Shown: in pieces, positions 34,619-46,900 of the stretch
Layout of the letters: every line of letters starts with the position of its first letter
Numbering within the stretch: position 1 is the stretch's first letter
DNA from: Boswellia sacra
Lineage: Eukaryota; Streptophyta; Magnoliopsida; Sapindales; Burseraceae
Reading direction: 5' to 3'
Assembly: GCA_013180625.2 (NCBI GenBank)
Contig: SNVD02003203.1
Location: forward strand, 1 to 64,000
Length of the DNA stretch: 64,000 bases
Translations under genes and position numbers: made by a program
Notes under the pieces: model-generated
Database searches by the model: none
Told to the model about the DNA's origin: nothing
What the model saw: the letters and a program-made list of their open reading frames with translations, nothing else

Positions 34619-34839
34619 GTTTTTTTTTTTTTTTAATTCAGTACTATAATAAATAATAAATTTTGTGCAAAACAAAGTGAAGAGGGTGGTGTGGTGGTAA
34701 GGTTGTATTAATGTGCTAGGATGGTGTGACATCGAGTAGTACCAATTTCAATTTAGGTGAAAAGTGAGGGGTAGCACTGACAAAATATCCAAATGATGAC
34801 TGTGCGGGACTTTTGTCAATATATGTATATGGGTGATCT

Positions 34840-34842
<3 letters not shown>

Positions 34843-34885
<43 letters not shown>
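34843..34885. repeat. (AT)n microsatellite
   Basis: About 21 AT units, uninterrupted, in intergenic DNA. Confidence 0.95.
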
Positions 34886-34893
<8 letters not shown>

Positions 34894-37800
34894 TTTTGTT
34901 AGATAAATATAGTTATAACACAGGCATCCTGAAAGCTTTCCCTGCATTGCGTACGAAATCAAAGTAAGCATAGCAGGCTTCTTTAGTTTGCAGCAAAGGG
35001 GTTCCAACTAATTGTTATAGCGTTTTGTGGAAAACCTGAATTTTATTATTATTATGGTTATTATCATTTCATCATGACCAGACAATCATGGATCAACCTC
35101 ATCATCAAACTACGCCAAAATCAAAATGTACTTGGATACACAATTCAATTGCTTCATAACTTTTCCTTTCTCGATATTTGAGAGCCTGTCTGTTTATGAT
35201 TCTATGTGTTGATGTATGTGTTTTCATTCAGCAAATGTCAAGACAAGTTAGTCATCGTCTAATGGACAAATTTAAGAAACAGAGAAAACAAGAAAAAATT
35301 GTTTTTCCTCTTCTCTCATTTTATATGCTTGTCTCTTCTTCTTTTTTTTTTTTTCCTTTTAATTTCATGTCCAGTTTTTTATTTAATTGTAGACTATGTT
35401 ATCCATTGGATATCATATTTTAATTATTTTATATTTTATATTATTTTTATTTTTCAACCATAAAATAAAAGCGTAAAAACATAGTCAAAACACATTTTTT
35501 TAAAGACATATACAAAAATTTCTGAAATAAAAACAAAAAATTCCTAAACAAATCACTTCCAGTATTATAAACTGCAGTGTAATTTTGAGGGGAAACTTAC
35601 TGTAGATCCCCAACTTATCGATCTAAAAACACTCTATAACCACAAAAGCTAGAAGTAGCATCATAAAAATAGCTGAAATGCTTTTTAAAGAAATATTTGA
35701 CAAATTATTATTATAATTATTATTGTTATTATTAAAAGCACTTCCAGGTAAAAGCAATAATAATAGTAATAACTTCCCAACCAGTTAGATAAAGAGAGAG
35801 TGTGTGAAAATAGAATTGAATTTGACAATGTTGCTATTCTCATTTAACAATTTTTAAAATTCCTGAACCTTTCAACTGATGTCCTTCATGATCACCTGAA
35901 TAGTTTAATGACTCCATCACGTTAACAACCATCCAAACAATTAACTCAATTAATTGAATTCACATCACTCCAAACTTGAAATTTCTGGCAATTTCTCTGT
36001 GACATATTTTGTATAGAAATGAAAAAAATATATATATATATATATGCGTGTATGTAAAAAATCTTTATGAAAGACCACCCACTTCACTAATGAAAACATA
36101 CCACTTGAATTTCTATTCAGAATCACTACGGCCAAATCTCAGGTGTACTTTGCTGATAGTGGCCTGCTGTGTGTCAATGTCCACACCACCAACTGTTGCT
36201 GCTGCGGCAATAAACACAGGCCAGTATTGTGCAGTTGAGTTGTTGGGCGTTCTTTTACTTTTACTGGCACTGGCAGGGTGCACCAATTGCACCATTCATT
36301 ACAACTTTTGAAACAGCTGTCTACCCCTTTTAGAGAAATAAGGAAAAATAATTGGACATGAACGAGAATAATTAAGTTTAAAGGGTTGTTTTGCAAAATA
36401 ATCAAGATTGAATTTTCTTTCGATGTCTAAGTCTAACCATGCGTTACGATTTAACGAATTAAATATGTATGTCAACTCGTACAAGTTAACGAGTTAAGCC
36501 CGTCAACTCATATGAGTTAACATATTCAACCATTACGAGTTAAGGGTTTGACGAATAAACTTGTTTAAGTATTTTTTATGAAGGAATTTTTGTCCATTCT
36601 TGAACTTGACTATGCAATCAAATAAAACATTAAACTATTTATTTTTAAAAACACTCCCTTAAAAAAAACCAAATTATGAAGCGTCTTTGATAAATGATAA
36701 TGCCCGTAAAAATTTTATGCTATAATCCTGTTCGATGTTCGACAGGAGTATCGGACAATATTCTACAGGATTCAACAAGTGTCCGACACTCAACAGAGAG
36801 TCACGGCATACAAATTTGCGGAGACAAAGTCATTTTTACGACCTACACTTATATTTCGATGCATTTCAAAAGGGATTAGTTAACTTCATAAGCTAACAAT
36901 GATAGAATATTGGATGATTTTTTAAATATTCGGTGGATGATTGGATTTTTGATTAAACCTTGGGGTTGTAAAAGAGCAGCCAAAAAAAAAAAAAAAAGAG
37001 GTTTTAACAGGCGAAAAAACCCCTCAATTTAGTTATTTTAGCAATTAACTATCTACTTTTTAAGAATAATGACATATTTGTCCCAAACCCTAAATTTTAC
37101 ATCCTAAATGATGAATGATTGAAAAGTGAATATGTTAATAATATAATGAATGATGTAGTCGTTTTAAACTGATGTCAGGTTATTTAGAATGCATAATTTT
37201 AAGATAATTTTTTAAATGTGTATTACTATTCTTTTATATCTTGTCCACTAAACGGGCAGTAGGAAATGTTCATTTTTTTGCTTAATACTTTTCTTTTCTG
37301 ACAAAATTCATAGTTAGATTTTAACCCAAAATAAAATAGAGAAAAAACCCAAATTGAAGATATTTTTTTTACTCTTTAACAATTTTTTTTTCTTCGTTTA
37401 ACCAAGTTTAATTTCGAATGACAAAGTATGCCTCCGGAGGAGGTGAAAAGCAACAAAATATGTTTTTGATGAATTAACACACTAACAGGGGCACCAACCG
37501 TTAAAGCTGTATATCTAACATGTAATGTTTAACCTATATATTTAAAAAGGCACTGATCAACCTGAGTTGTCTAAATCAAAAATTAAATATAGTTAATTTC
37601 AAAAGACCCCTGTGAACTTGATTATAAACAAAATTATCCCAGTTTTAGCCGCAGTGTAGGACCAAATCAATGGCTTAGTTGTCAATTTTATGTTTTTGTT
37701 TTGGTAAATAATGTGTTCATAAAAATCAGTAACAACCATTAGAAGAAATCAATCACCATTCTCGATTCCCATCTAATCGGTTATGACCAAAAAATTATTA

Positions 37801-38050
37801 GCACAAAGAAATAATCTTCCCCTTAACACAACGATGCAGTAAAATATCACGCGATATACCACCAAAAGGGAAAAGGATTTTTCAATCCAACTGATAAAAG
37901 ATTGGATTTGCATAATACTGTGATTTTGTCAATGGTTACAGCAAAATCAACTTCAATTTTATAAACATCTTTCACTGAACCATACACCAAATGAGCTTTG
38001 CTCATCAGAGCTCAACTGATATAAAATTTGCATTACATACTACTGCAAGT
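34886..38050. other. AT-rich intergenic stretch without a recognised gene
   Basis: Between the AGP/PPR region and OMR1. It contains T and A runs (35340, 36983), a short (AT)n near 36028-36043, and at about 36430-36560 a degraded repeat built from GAGTTAA/TTAACGAG words, similar in style to the hAT-like interiors. Open frames near 36009-36405 have no recognisable similarity. The last few hundred bases before 38453 are probably the OMR1 3' untranslated region. Confidence 0.5.
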
Positions 38051-38452
38051 CTGCAAATGGATAACATTACTAAGACTCCAAACTTGATTCTTCGGATTCG
38101 GCTTCAATCTACCTGTACAACTTCACTAACATAGGATTTTCCATCACATCAAAGCAAAAAGCCATCACTTTGATGGAAACTGAAATAAATTATACTGAAG
38201 ATCAAATGAATGTCAAACATGAGATGTAACAGTCATATAACTACATTACTTCTCATTCAGAAGAAATGATACAACTTATCCTAACGACATAAAATAGATG
38301 GAGAAGACCATTTGATGGATAAAGACATGACTCTTTTCTCTATAAATTAGGGAGGTATGGGTTGTCTGCTTTTCGCCGTCGTCCCCCTCTCTCTAATGAG
38401 TGCCGAATCTATTTCATATGATCCAACTGACCTACAGCAACAGAACTGACCA

Positions 38453-39817
38453 TCAATGCATCAATAGTTGGAAGTCGTAGTCATCAGTTACAACTACATA
38501 TTCATATCCAAGATTGCTGGCACGATTGTGGAACTCTTCCATCTCATTCTTTGGAATCTGGATTCCGACCAAAACATTGGCACCAGTTTCACCCTGTTGC
38601 AGAAGAAATGAAAGCATTTATCATAAGAAATTCATTGACATGGTGCCCCAAATTGAAACGCTAAATTTTAATGAAAAAAGGTTCGAACACCCACCTGACC
38701 ACGGTAATGGAACAAGCTAATATTCCATCGTGGACTAAAAGTGTCCAAAAACTTCATAAGAGCACCAGGCCTCTCCGGGAAAACAAAACGACAAAGGACC
38801 TCGTTTTCAACACTTAATCTACCCCCCATCTGGAAGAGATCGGAGCAAAATAAAGTTAGCACCATAATGACACAATAAGACAAGCTTTAAATATGCAAAA
38901 CACCAAGGATGGGAAATAGACTAGCATTTCTATGCTGTCACAAGAAAAATGATATCTGACTGACAAAGTGGAAGATTTTATTTCTAAATCAAAAAGAATG
39001 AAAAATGAATGTCTAGTGTGCACTTCATAATTAAAATATTTATGTACTATTTTGTTGTGGAGTAGAACTTGTGGTGCTATTTGAGCACTGATCATCCCGG
39101 CCACAAGATAGAGCCTCCTACGAGAGCAAATAGTATTTGTGTACAAGGCCAGATTTAAGAGCACTGAATGACCATGGAACTAGAAACAGCACCTACATTC
39201 TACCAATAGTTGGGATATGACGAGTAACTAACTATTCTTACAGTAAAGGAATAGCCTATTTAGTCATTCTTTTTCTAATTCAAAAGTAATAACTAGCCTA
39301 TCATTCTTGTAAATAGATAGAACTAACGAAATTTTACATTGGCATGGTCAGAGGAAAATGATGGTTGTTCTACATGCTGATGTTCATCAACAGGCAGATC
39401 AATCACTAGACATGACAAAATTAAGACCAATATGAAATGGGTTTAATAAGCACTAGAAAACGTGCCTGTATTTCATTTCTACATCGACTCAGCATGTAGA
39501 ACCCAAAAACAAGTATGATTTCTTTAAAGTTACCAAAAATTTTCAAAACTTCTAATATACCCACTATTGAAAACTTTTGACATGTTAATTCCTTAATGCT
39601 TGTCATTGAGAAATTGAAGTGTTAGAAGTACATTAACACGATTTCTTGTTTTAAACAAGGGGTCCCCTTCTTGCGGAGCTCTTTTCAAGCTGCCACCGTA
39701 TTATATATATATATAAAATTAAAAAAAAAATTCAAAGATTTCCTCTGCTCAAGTCTCTTTTTGGTAAGGATTAAGAGCAGGTTACACGGAGATTAGGCCA
39801 GTATGAGTCGTTGTCTC

Positions 39818-39874
<57 letters not shown>

Positions 39875-42800
39875 CCAAGAAAGGAATTGTAGTTCAAACC
39901 AATTCACAAAAATTGGAAAGGACATAATGAGTCTTGAGCAACCAAAAATTAGTTTATACCAATAAAAATCATGTTTAACATACTTCCAAAAAGTTGCGTA
40001 ATGGCTTTCCATAATTAAATCAGCATCTGTTCAACTTAGGACATTTGTTTCATAAAAGAGTATAATTACCAAATAGCGCAAGTGATCTTTAACCAAATCA
40101 CTGGACGTGAGATTGTAGGTCTTAAGTTGAAAAGATTCCATCCGCTGGCGCATTGCTTCAAGTTCAGCGACTGTGTGAACACCAACGCTGCATACAATAT
40201 TCAAGGATATTAAATTTACTTAGCAACTGTGTGAAGACCAACACTGCATACGATATTCAAGGATATTATATTTTCTTAGCAACTGTGTGAACACCAACAC
40301 TGACATACAATATTCAAGGATATTATATTTTCTTACTTTCTTAACATATTACTGATCAAGAAATGAGCCGTTTTAAGCACCAAATGCAATTGTAGTTTAA
40401 TAAGTACATCCCGTATTATATAGAAAAGAATGATCCCAAATTCTGAGAGCAGAGTACCAGTAGGACGATCATACATTAGGAACCAGTTCATCAGGATTGA
40501 TTTAAAAAAAAGGGAATTTCTTATTATTTCTCTACCAAATAATGCTTACAAGATAAATAGAATTTAGCCCTTCTTAGAAGAGGATATCAAACTCATATAC
40601 AACTAGGTAAAAATGACTACTACTACTACTACCACCACCACTATTAGTAATTTTTCCCCATTTAAAAACTACCCCTCAAGTGGGAGCATAGATATTTTGT
40701 ATGCCCAGCTTGGAACATAGATGAAGAAATATCCCTTGTGTACAGCTTTGATGAAGAGGACTCCGATTTAAACATCTGACTTGACATATGGAATGATTTC
40801 TCCTCTCATAACAACTTCTCTGATAAAATGAACAATCAACCTCAGCATATTTTGTTCCTTCATGTAACATTGGATTACTAGCAACATGCATAACAGCTTG
40901 GTTGTCACAGTATATTACCAAGGGAGTTCTAATGTTAATCTCAAGTTCCTTCAACAAATTCCTACAGGAACTTTCAATAATTTCCTGAAAATAATGGCAT
41001 TTGTTGTTGCAGATACAGATTGAAAGTCACTTACCTATAGAGAACCACAGCCTTTTTATCTGAAGTACGTCGGTATTTGAACTCAGTGATATTCATAGGA
41101 CCCACCTGCCAACCCAAATGATTTTCAGTTCACAAGATCAATTTTCATTAAAGAAGTTAATTAAGCAAAAGCAACTTACACGTTCACAAAATTCTTTGAA
41201 ACTTCCACGTTCCTCTGGCATAACAGTTGCAAGCACAGCCTCCTGTTGCCTACCAACATTAGCAAGTTCAGTCACCACCCTCAATTTATCAAAATTCATG
41301 TTTGCCCCGCTGGTTATTGCTACAATATTTTCTCCTCTCAGGCCATAATATTTACAATATGCCTCAGCTCCAGCAAGGGCAAGTGCACCTGCAGGTTCTA
41401 AAATGCTCCTTTTCTCCTCAAACATGTCCTGCACACCAAATTATTATTGTACATTGATCAGGGTTCAAAGAATATATGGCATATTTGACGATGGCATTCA
41501 TTTCTCCGGTAAATAGTAATTCCACCAGCTATCATACTGTAAGAAGTAAGCACCGCAAATTTAAATATAAACATGAAGATATACAATCTGAGCATAAATA
41601 GGTACAGGAGGACTGTTGTGTGCAGGATGACAAAAACCCTAAAGTATGATAATCATGAAAATAAGACAACAACAACAATAAGTATAGCAAAGAAAAGGCT
41701 TCAGGTATTTTCATCAAAAAGTGTAACACAGCAGCTTCGCACTTTCTTATATCTGCCAATGCATACTAATAGGGAGCAATTTCATGCAAGCTTTGGAGCC
41801 TGAAAGAAGCCTCACCTTTATTGACGCACAAATAGCATCACGGCTTACAAGAACTACACCATCGACCAATTCCTTGCACAAGCGGAAGGTTTCTTCACCG
41901 ACTTCTTTAACAGCCACACCATCTGCAAATCCCCCAACTTGGTCCAACACCACCCGCTCACCATGATGTAGTGACAATGCCATTGCATTTGCATCATTGG
42001 GCTCCACCCCAATAATTTTCACCTGTTTTAATAATTTCACATTTAGCCTTCTTGATGGACCGCATCCTTTAGTAAGAAACAAAACTGAAGAAAAGGCAAA
42101 AGAGAAAAGATATTGATTTTGACACACGCCGAAGGCATTGGAACTCACGAAACTAGACCCAAACATCAAATTAATCTAGTACAACTGAGGAGTTTGGAGT
42201 GGCAAGAAAAAAATCAAGAATAACATATGATTGCAATGATTCGTTTCGGTATCAATATCAAATAGAAGGAATAACTTGGTACCAAAAAAATAAAGTAGAA
42301 TTAAAGGGTTAGATAAAAATCTACGCATGAATGTGATAGAATCAGTTGGGATATGTAAGGTTAAAAACATTGTAATAATCTGAATCTCACTGAGTCCAGC
42401 AACATAGCAACAAGATAATAGCTGATTATGATAAACCAGAAACACAGAACATATTTAAGTTGGAAACAAATAAACTTTTAGTTTCAATCGGTATAACAAG
42501 GTCTTCCTCAATATTCTATGAGGTGAGAGTAAATCATATCAAAAATTGAAGCCAACAATCAAAGTGGTCTATAACAAGAAAGTAACACTCGCCAGTGGTC
42601 ATCATCAAGAAAGGTTCCACAAGTTTTTAATATGCTATATTTGAAAATATGAAAAGAATGATGGTTTAGAGTGCCAGATCAGACTAGGATTAACACAAAA
42701 TAGAACGATGTCTATCAAGCCTTGGTCAAGTCATACTCTGCTTAAAAATTTGTGAATTGCACATCCTGATTTGCTTATTATACCTTAGGCTAGATGGAAA

Positions 42801-44195
42801 ACTGTCCAGCTCAGAGTCTAGAGATGACATTTCAATATGAATTCTCTCCTATGCTGATAAGAATATTTGTTTATGGTATAAGAAAGTTGAGCAACTTTTG
42901 ATATTGATTCCACTGGTGAATCAGGAATAACTTGATCACGAAACTGATCATCCACAAAAAACCAAATGAAATAATTTATTTGATAAAATTAGCAGCTTTA
43001 GCACTCACCCAGATTTCCAAAAAGAGAAACATCATGAAAGGAATAAAACCTCAAATTATTACAGGGCTCAGTTTCATACTCCAACATTATGGAAAAAGGT
43101 TAATTGTCAAGTAACATTATCAGCAAATGAAGACAGTCAGTGAATTTTTACACAACTAACAGACCTGTGGAGAAACCCTCTTTACGTAAGCAGCGATACC
43201 AGCGATTAGTCCGCCACCCCCAACAGGCACAAATATTGCATGCAATGGTTCTTGCATTTGACGTATGATTTCCATTCCAACTGTTCCCTGCCCCATGATG
43301 ACATCTGGGTGATCAAAAGGAGGTATGAATGTTCGGCCTTCCTCTTTGGCTCGTTTTTTAGCATATGCCTGTGCCTCATCATAAGAATCCCCTACAAGAA
43401 CAACGGTTGCTCCCAACCTCTTAACTGATTGCCACTGTAGAATAGGAATTCCACAATTTAATTAAGAAACCACAAATCTGTGACAGAACCAGCATCAACA
43501 AGATCATATAAAGTATACCTTGATTTCAGGTGTAGTTACTGGCATAGCAATTACGGCATCACAGCCTAGTGTCTTGGCAGACAATGCAACCCCTTGGGCA
43601 TGATTTCCAGCTGACGAACAGATAACCCCATTTTTCAGTTGATCCTTTGGAAGTTTTGCCATCATGTTATATGCTCCACGGAGCTTGAATGAGAAAACCT
43701 ACAAAGCCCAAATCATTATATTCATATTTGGTTTGTTAAGATAAATTGAGTAATTTGAACATAGAAAGTCCTGCTTACTAATAAATCCAGGTTACAACAT
43801 TCTCACAGTTAAACTTAAGTTGCATCTACTTGCAAAATATTGAATTGATACAAAATTTAATTATGTAATCCTTTAGAGTTCACTTTGATATATTGGAATT
43901 GCATCAAGTTGAATTTTACAATTTGAATTAAACTTGGCTTTGATATTGATTTTGGACGACCTTTAAGCTTTATAACAACTTCAGATTAATCCACCAATTA
44001 CCTTGCACCCGCATCAACTCACATACAAGCTGATGTAGTCAAATATTTAATTAACATGTCAGTTCATGTGGTTAATACTTAGTTGATGTGACCAATGTCA
44101 TACCGGGTATATTATAATTAACATTTCAAGATAGAATGGCAAATGTTGTTAAACAAGGGAAAGGTTTGGTTGGCATAGAAATTATCAGGTAAAAT

Positions 44196-44278
<83 letters not shown>

Positions 44279-45219
44279 TCCCTGTTGTCACTTTCTATAA
44301 ATTCCTCTCTCTCTTCATACACTGTCAACCAGATCTAACTGATGAGTGATTATGCTCTCTGCCTTCCTCAACGACACTTGCTAAACAAACATGGCCAGTG
44401 ACCAGGTGAGAAAGTGCAGTGCAGTGCAATAGGCGGAGTTTCCCTTATACTTAAAAATAAATAAATAAATAAATAAAAATTTACCATGTCGTCCAAGTCA
44501 TAAACCATTTCAGCTTGAAATGAAACGAATAACATAAGTGTGACAGCTGAATGTGTCAAAGTCGTCATCAACACATCATATTTGGGAATTCTCATTCTTC
44601 AAACATCTTACACTAAAATGATTACGTTAAAAATGCTTAAGAAATTATAAAATAAATTCACACAAATAAATAAATAAATAACTGAAATTCAATGAATTAA
44701 AACGTACACCAAATAAATAAAAATAAAAATTACAGAAATCAATCATCAAATAAAAAAATTGAAACTGCAACTTACAGGCTGTAAATCTTCTCTCTTAAGC
44801 CAAAGCTTAACTCCCAATCTCTCCGACAACTTTGGCGCCAACTGTAACGGCGATTCAATCGCCACGTCATACACCTTCGACGCCAGAATGTTCGTCAAAT
44901 AGCTCATAGCATCCGTAATGCCGTCGCCGTCATCGTTAACCGACCGTTCCGGCACGGCACCCAGGTAACCGGGCCGGTATTGCAGAGAAGACGGAGAGAC
45001 CTTCCTCGGAGGAGACGGCGGAGGTGACAGGAACTGATTTTCGCGGGAAGTAACGGCTGGTGAGCTCCCCGCCGCAGGTTTCGAAATTGCGGCCTTGATG
45101 TACGGCCTCTTTATGTCGGAGGATATGCGGGAGCCGGTGGAGAATGGCAGGGTACTTAGACGGTGGCGGTTCGGGTGGAGGAGAGGGGAGTGTGGCGGCG
45201 TCAATCGGAGCGATTCCAT
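38453..45219 (-). CDS. OMR1: Threonine deaminase (biosynthetic threonine dehydratase), plastid
   Basis: Nine exons on the minus strand: 45219-44776, 43698-43519, 43434-43165, 42022-41816, 41428-41180, 41105-41035, 40187-40070, 38829-38695, 38593-38453. All sites are GT-AG; the 1815-nt frame gives 604 residues, near the ~592 of Arabidopsis OMR1. It converts threonine to 2-oxobutanoate plus ammonia, the committed step of isoleucine synthesis. The first ~90 residues are Ser/Pro-rich and basic, as in a plastid transit peptide. The catalytic part has SFKLRGAYN with the pyridoxal-phosphate Lys at 153, SSAGNHAQG near 176-184 and the phosphate-binding GGGG at 280-283. The C-terminal ~160 residues match the twin ACT-like regulatory domain that binds isoleucine (feedback inhibition) and valine. 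Intron 6 holds a copia fragment and intron 1 a long CT repeat. The start at 45219 fits the TATA box 86 bases upstream. Confidence 0.95.
39819..39873. repeat. Compound (GT)11-(AG)16 microsatellite in OMR1 intron 7
   Basis: GT units at 39819-39840 abut AG units at 39842-39873. The tract lies within the intron between exons 7 and 8 of OMR1. Confidence 0.95.
40169..40336 (-). repeat. Triplicated 56-bp unit spanning the OMR1 exon 7 splice acceptor
   Basis: Three direct copies: 40169-40224, 40225-40280 and 40281-40336 or so. The first includes the first ~19 bases of exon 7 (codons for V-G-V-H-T-V), its AG acceptor and the upstream intron. The second and third carry the same acceptor context (TATGCAG and TATGTCAG on the minus strand) with a few substitutions. 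The true exon uses the 3'-most copy, because only this reads on into the rest of the exon. Confidence 0.85.
40676..40980 (-). pseudogene. Ty1/copia RNase H 3' fragment in OMR1 intron 6
   Basis: The minus strand reads [30 protein letters not shown], then after a frame shift QVRC... and finally [16 protein letters not shown] with a stop. This is the C-terminal end of a copia RNase H. It is followed at 40670-40682 by a purine-rich complement resembling the polypurine tract. No LTR was identified on either side. A TAC/CAC trinucleotide tract lies next to it at 40617-40642. Confidence 0.8.
44197..44274. repeat. (CT)39 microsatellite in OMR1 intron 1
   Basis: A perfect 78-bp CT run, read as GA in the OMR1 transcript. 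Intron 1 spans 43699-44775. The rest of the intron is AT-rich with an AAAT repeat near 44454-44478. Confidence 0.97.
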
Positions 45220-45304
45220 CTGAGACGGGTTGGGTCGTGGCGGCTGCTGGGAAAATTTCAGAGAGGAGAGAGGGGGGTAACAAATTTGAAATGCAGTCGT
45301 TGGG

Positions 45305-45312
45305 TTTATATA
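45305..45312 (-). promoter_or_regulatory. Probable TATA box of OMR1
   Basis: The minus strand reads TATATAAA about 86 bases upstream of the OMR1 start codon, a normal distance for a plant core promoter with a short 5' leader. Confidence 0.6.
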
Positions 45313-45599
45313 CACGACAGATTTGCTCAATTTAAAAATAAAAGGGACCAATGACAAGTAGAAACGTGGATTTGAGCGACACGAGGCAGTCAGATAATGG
45401 GACTTTATTGTGTCTTCTGTGAAACTGCACGTGAGTTTAGTGTTTACGTTATTTTAAAGCACGAGTAGAAACTGAACAGAGTATAGGACAATAAAAATTT
45501 GTCCGTGATTTGGGAAAAGGAGCGCATTTATACCGAGTATACGGTAATACTGTACGGACGACTCAAACACTACCTAAAACCCATAAAATATGTGACGTA

Positions 45600-46348
45600 A
45601 GTAACGCAAGTAATAAAATTTTATTAAAAATATAATTTTTTATTTTTTAATAAAATTTTATTATATAAACTATAACAATAAATTATATATTTTAAATTAT
45701 ATTTAAATTATAAATTTAATATTATTAAATTTTCTACTGCATCTGAGTTAAAAAATTTTTATTAATTTTTATAGAGGCACCCGCAGTTCCTCTTGAAATA
45801 CAAAAGAAAAAAAAATGGCCAAGTACTCCCCCCATGATCTTGGGATTTTCTCGATGATTAGGATGATCATTATCTTAAATATTTTTATCATTATTATAAT
45901 TTGACTTAGTTTATTTTATTTTACTATTTTATTAATATCATTATTGTTTCATTATAAATAAATTTATTATTGTTAGTTTTTAAAATAATTATGTTATTTG
46001 CATCCCACTATTGAGCCGAAGATCCTCTGTTTCTTATTATGCTCATCTGAAAAAAAAAATAAAAAAGAAAATTTTCTTTTCTGACATCCTATTAAATTTC
46101 ACAATTAATCTTTTTATATTTTTCAAATGGACACTTAATATTTTCCCCACATTAATTCTTATTTTGAAAAGGTTTAAAAGAATAATATATATTAACTAAA
46201 AAAAGAAGAGACATTAACTGAAAGTTATACATATTTTTTAATCAAATTTATACTAATGTTTCTTATAAAAGTTCATTTTTTGAAAATTCTTTCTACAAAT
46301 TTCGGGTGGAAGAGATAAGCATCCTTTAGCAAATGCTAAGTAAGGACG
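45600..46348. other. AT-rich intergenic stretch
   Basis: No gene was recognised. Short homopolymer runs only. Confidence 0.5.
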
Positions 46349-46900
46349 CATATCCTAGAATTTTGCTCTTCTCTTGAATAGTCCTCAATCTTTGAATTTT
46401 AATAATGCATACTTAATCCACAAAATCTAAAGTTTTGTAAAAGTTAATTACAAATAATGGATTTCTTAAAAAAATAATATAAATTAAAAATAAAAAAATT
46501 TCAAACGACTTTTATTTTATAATAACTCATATCAGAATTTTGCTTCTTCATCCGAATAGTCCTGAATCCACAAATTTTAATATTTCAAATTTAATCCAAA
46601 AAATCTAAAAATTTTCAAAGATTAACAAGAAATAATTATATTTCTCTAGAAATATATTTGAGCAACTAAAAATCAATAAATATTTTTAATTATTTTCATT
46701 TTGTAGTATCTCATATCCAAAATTTTGTCGCTTCACCTAAACAGTCCTCAATCTACAAATTTTAATAATTTATAACTAAATTAAAAAATATACAATTTTG
46801 TGGATGATAATTAGACATAGTGAGATTTCTATAGAATTTTTTTTTAGCAATAAAAAATCAAAAAAATATTTTCAGTCATTTTTGTTTTCTGTTTAGGAAT
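46349..46900. repeat. Diverged tandem repeat, about 180 bp, three copies
   Basis: A shared phrase (CATATCC/AGAATTTTGCTTCTTC...GAATAGTCCTCAATC...AATTTTAATA) begins at about 46349, 46528 and 46711, a period of 179-183 bp. The copies differ at many sites and carry small indels. There is no coding potential. Only three copies are visible, so it is not a long satellite array here. Confidence 0.7.

Noticed and set aside
36009..36405. Overlapping open frames on both strands with Ala/Leu-rich or GGVD-containing translations
   Set aside because: No recognisable domain, no supporting gene structure, and the surroundings are repeat-derived AT-rich DNA.
45144..45354. Plus-strand open frames opposite OMR1 exon 1
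   Set aside because: Antisense shadows of the GC-rich transit-peptide-coding exon.
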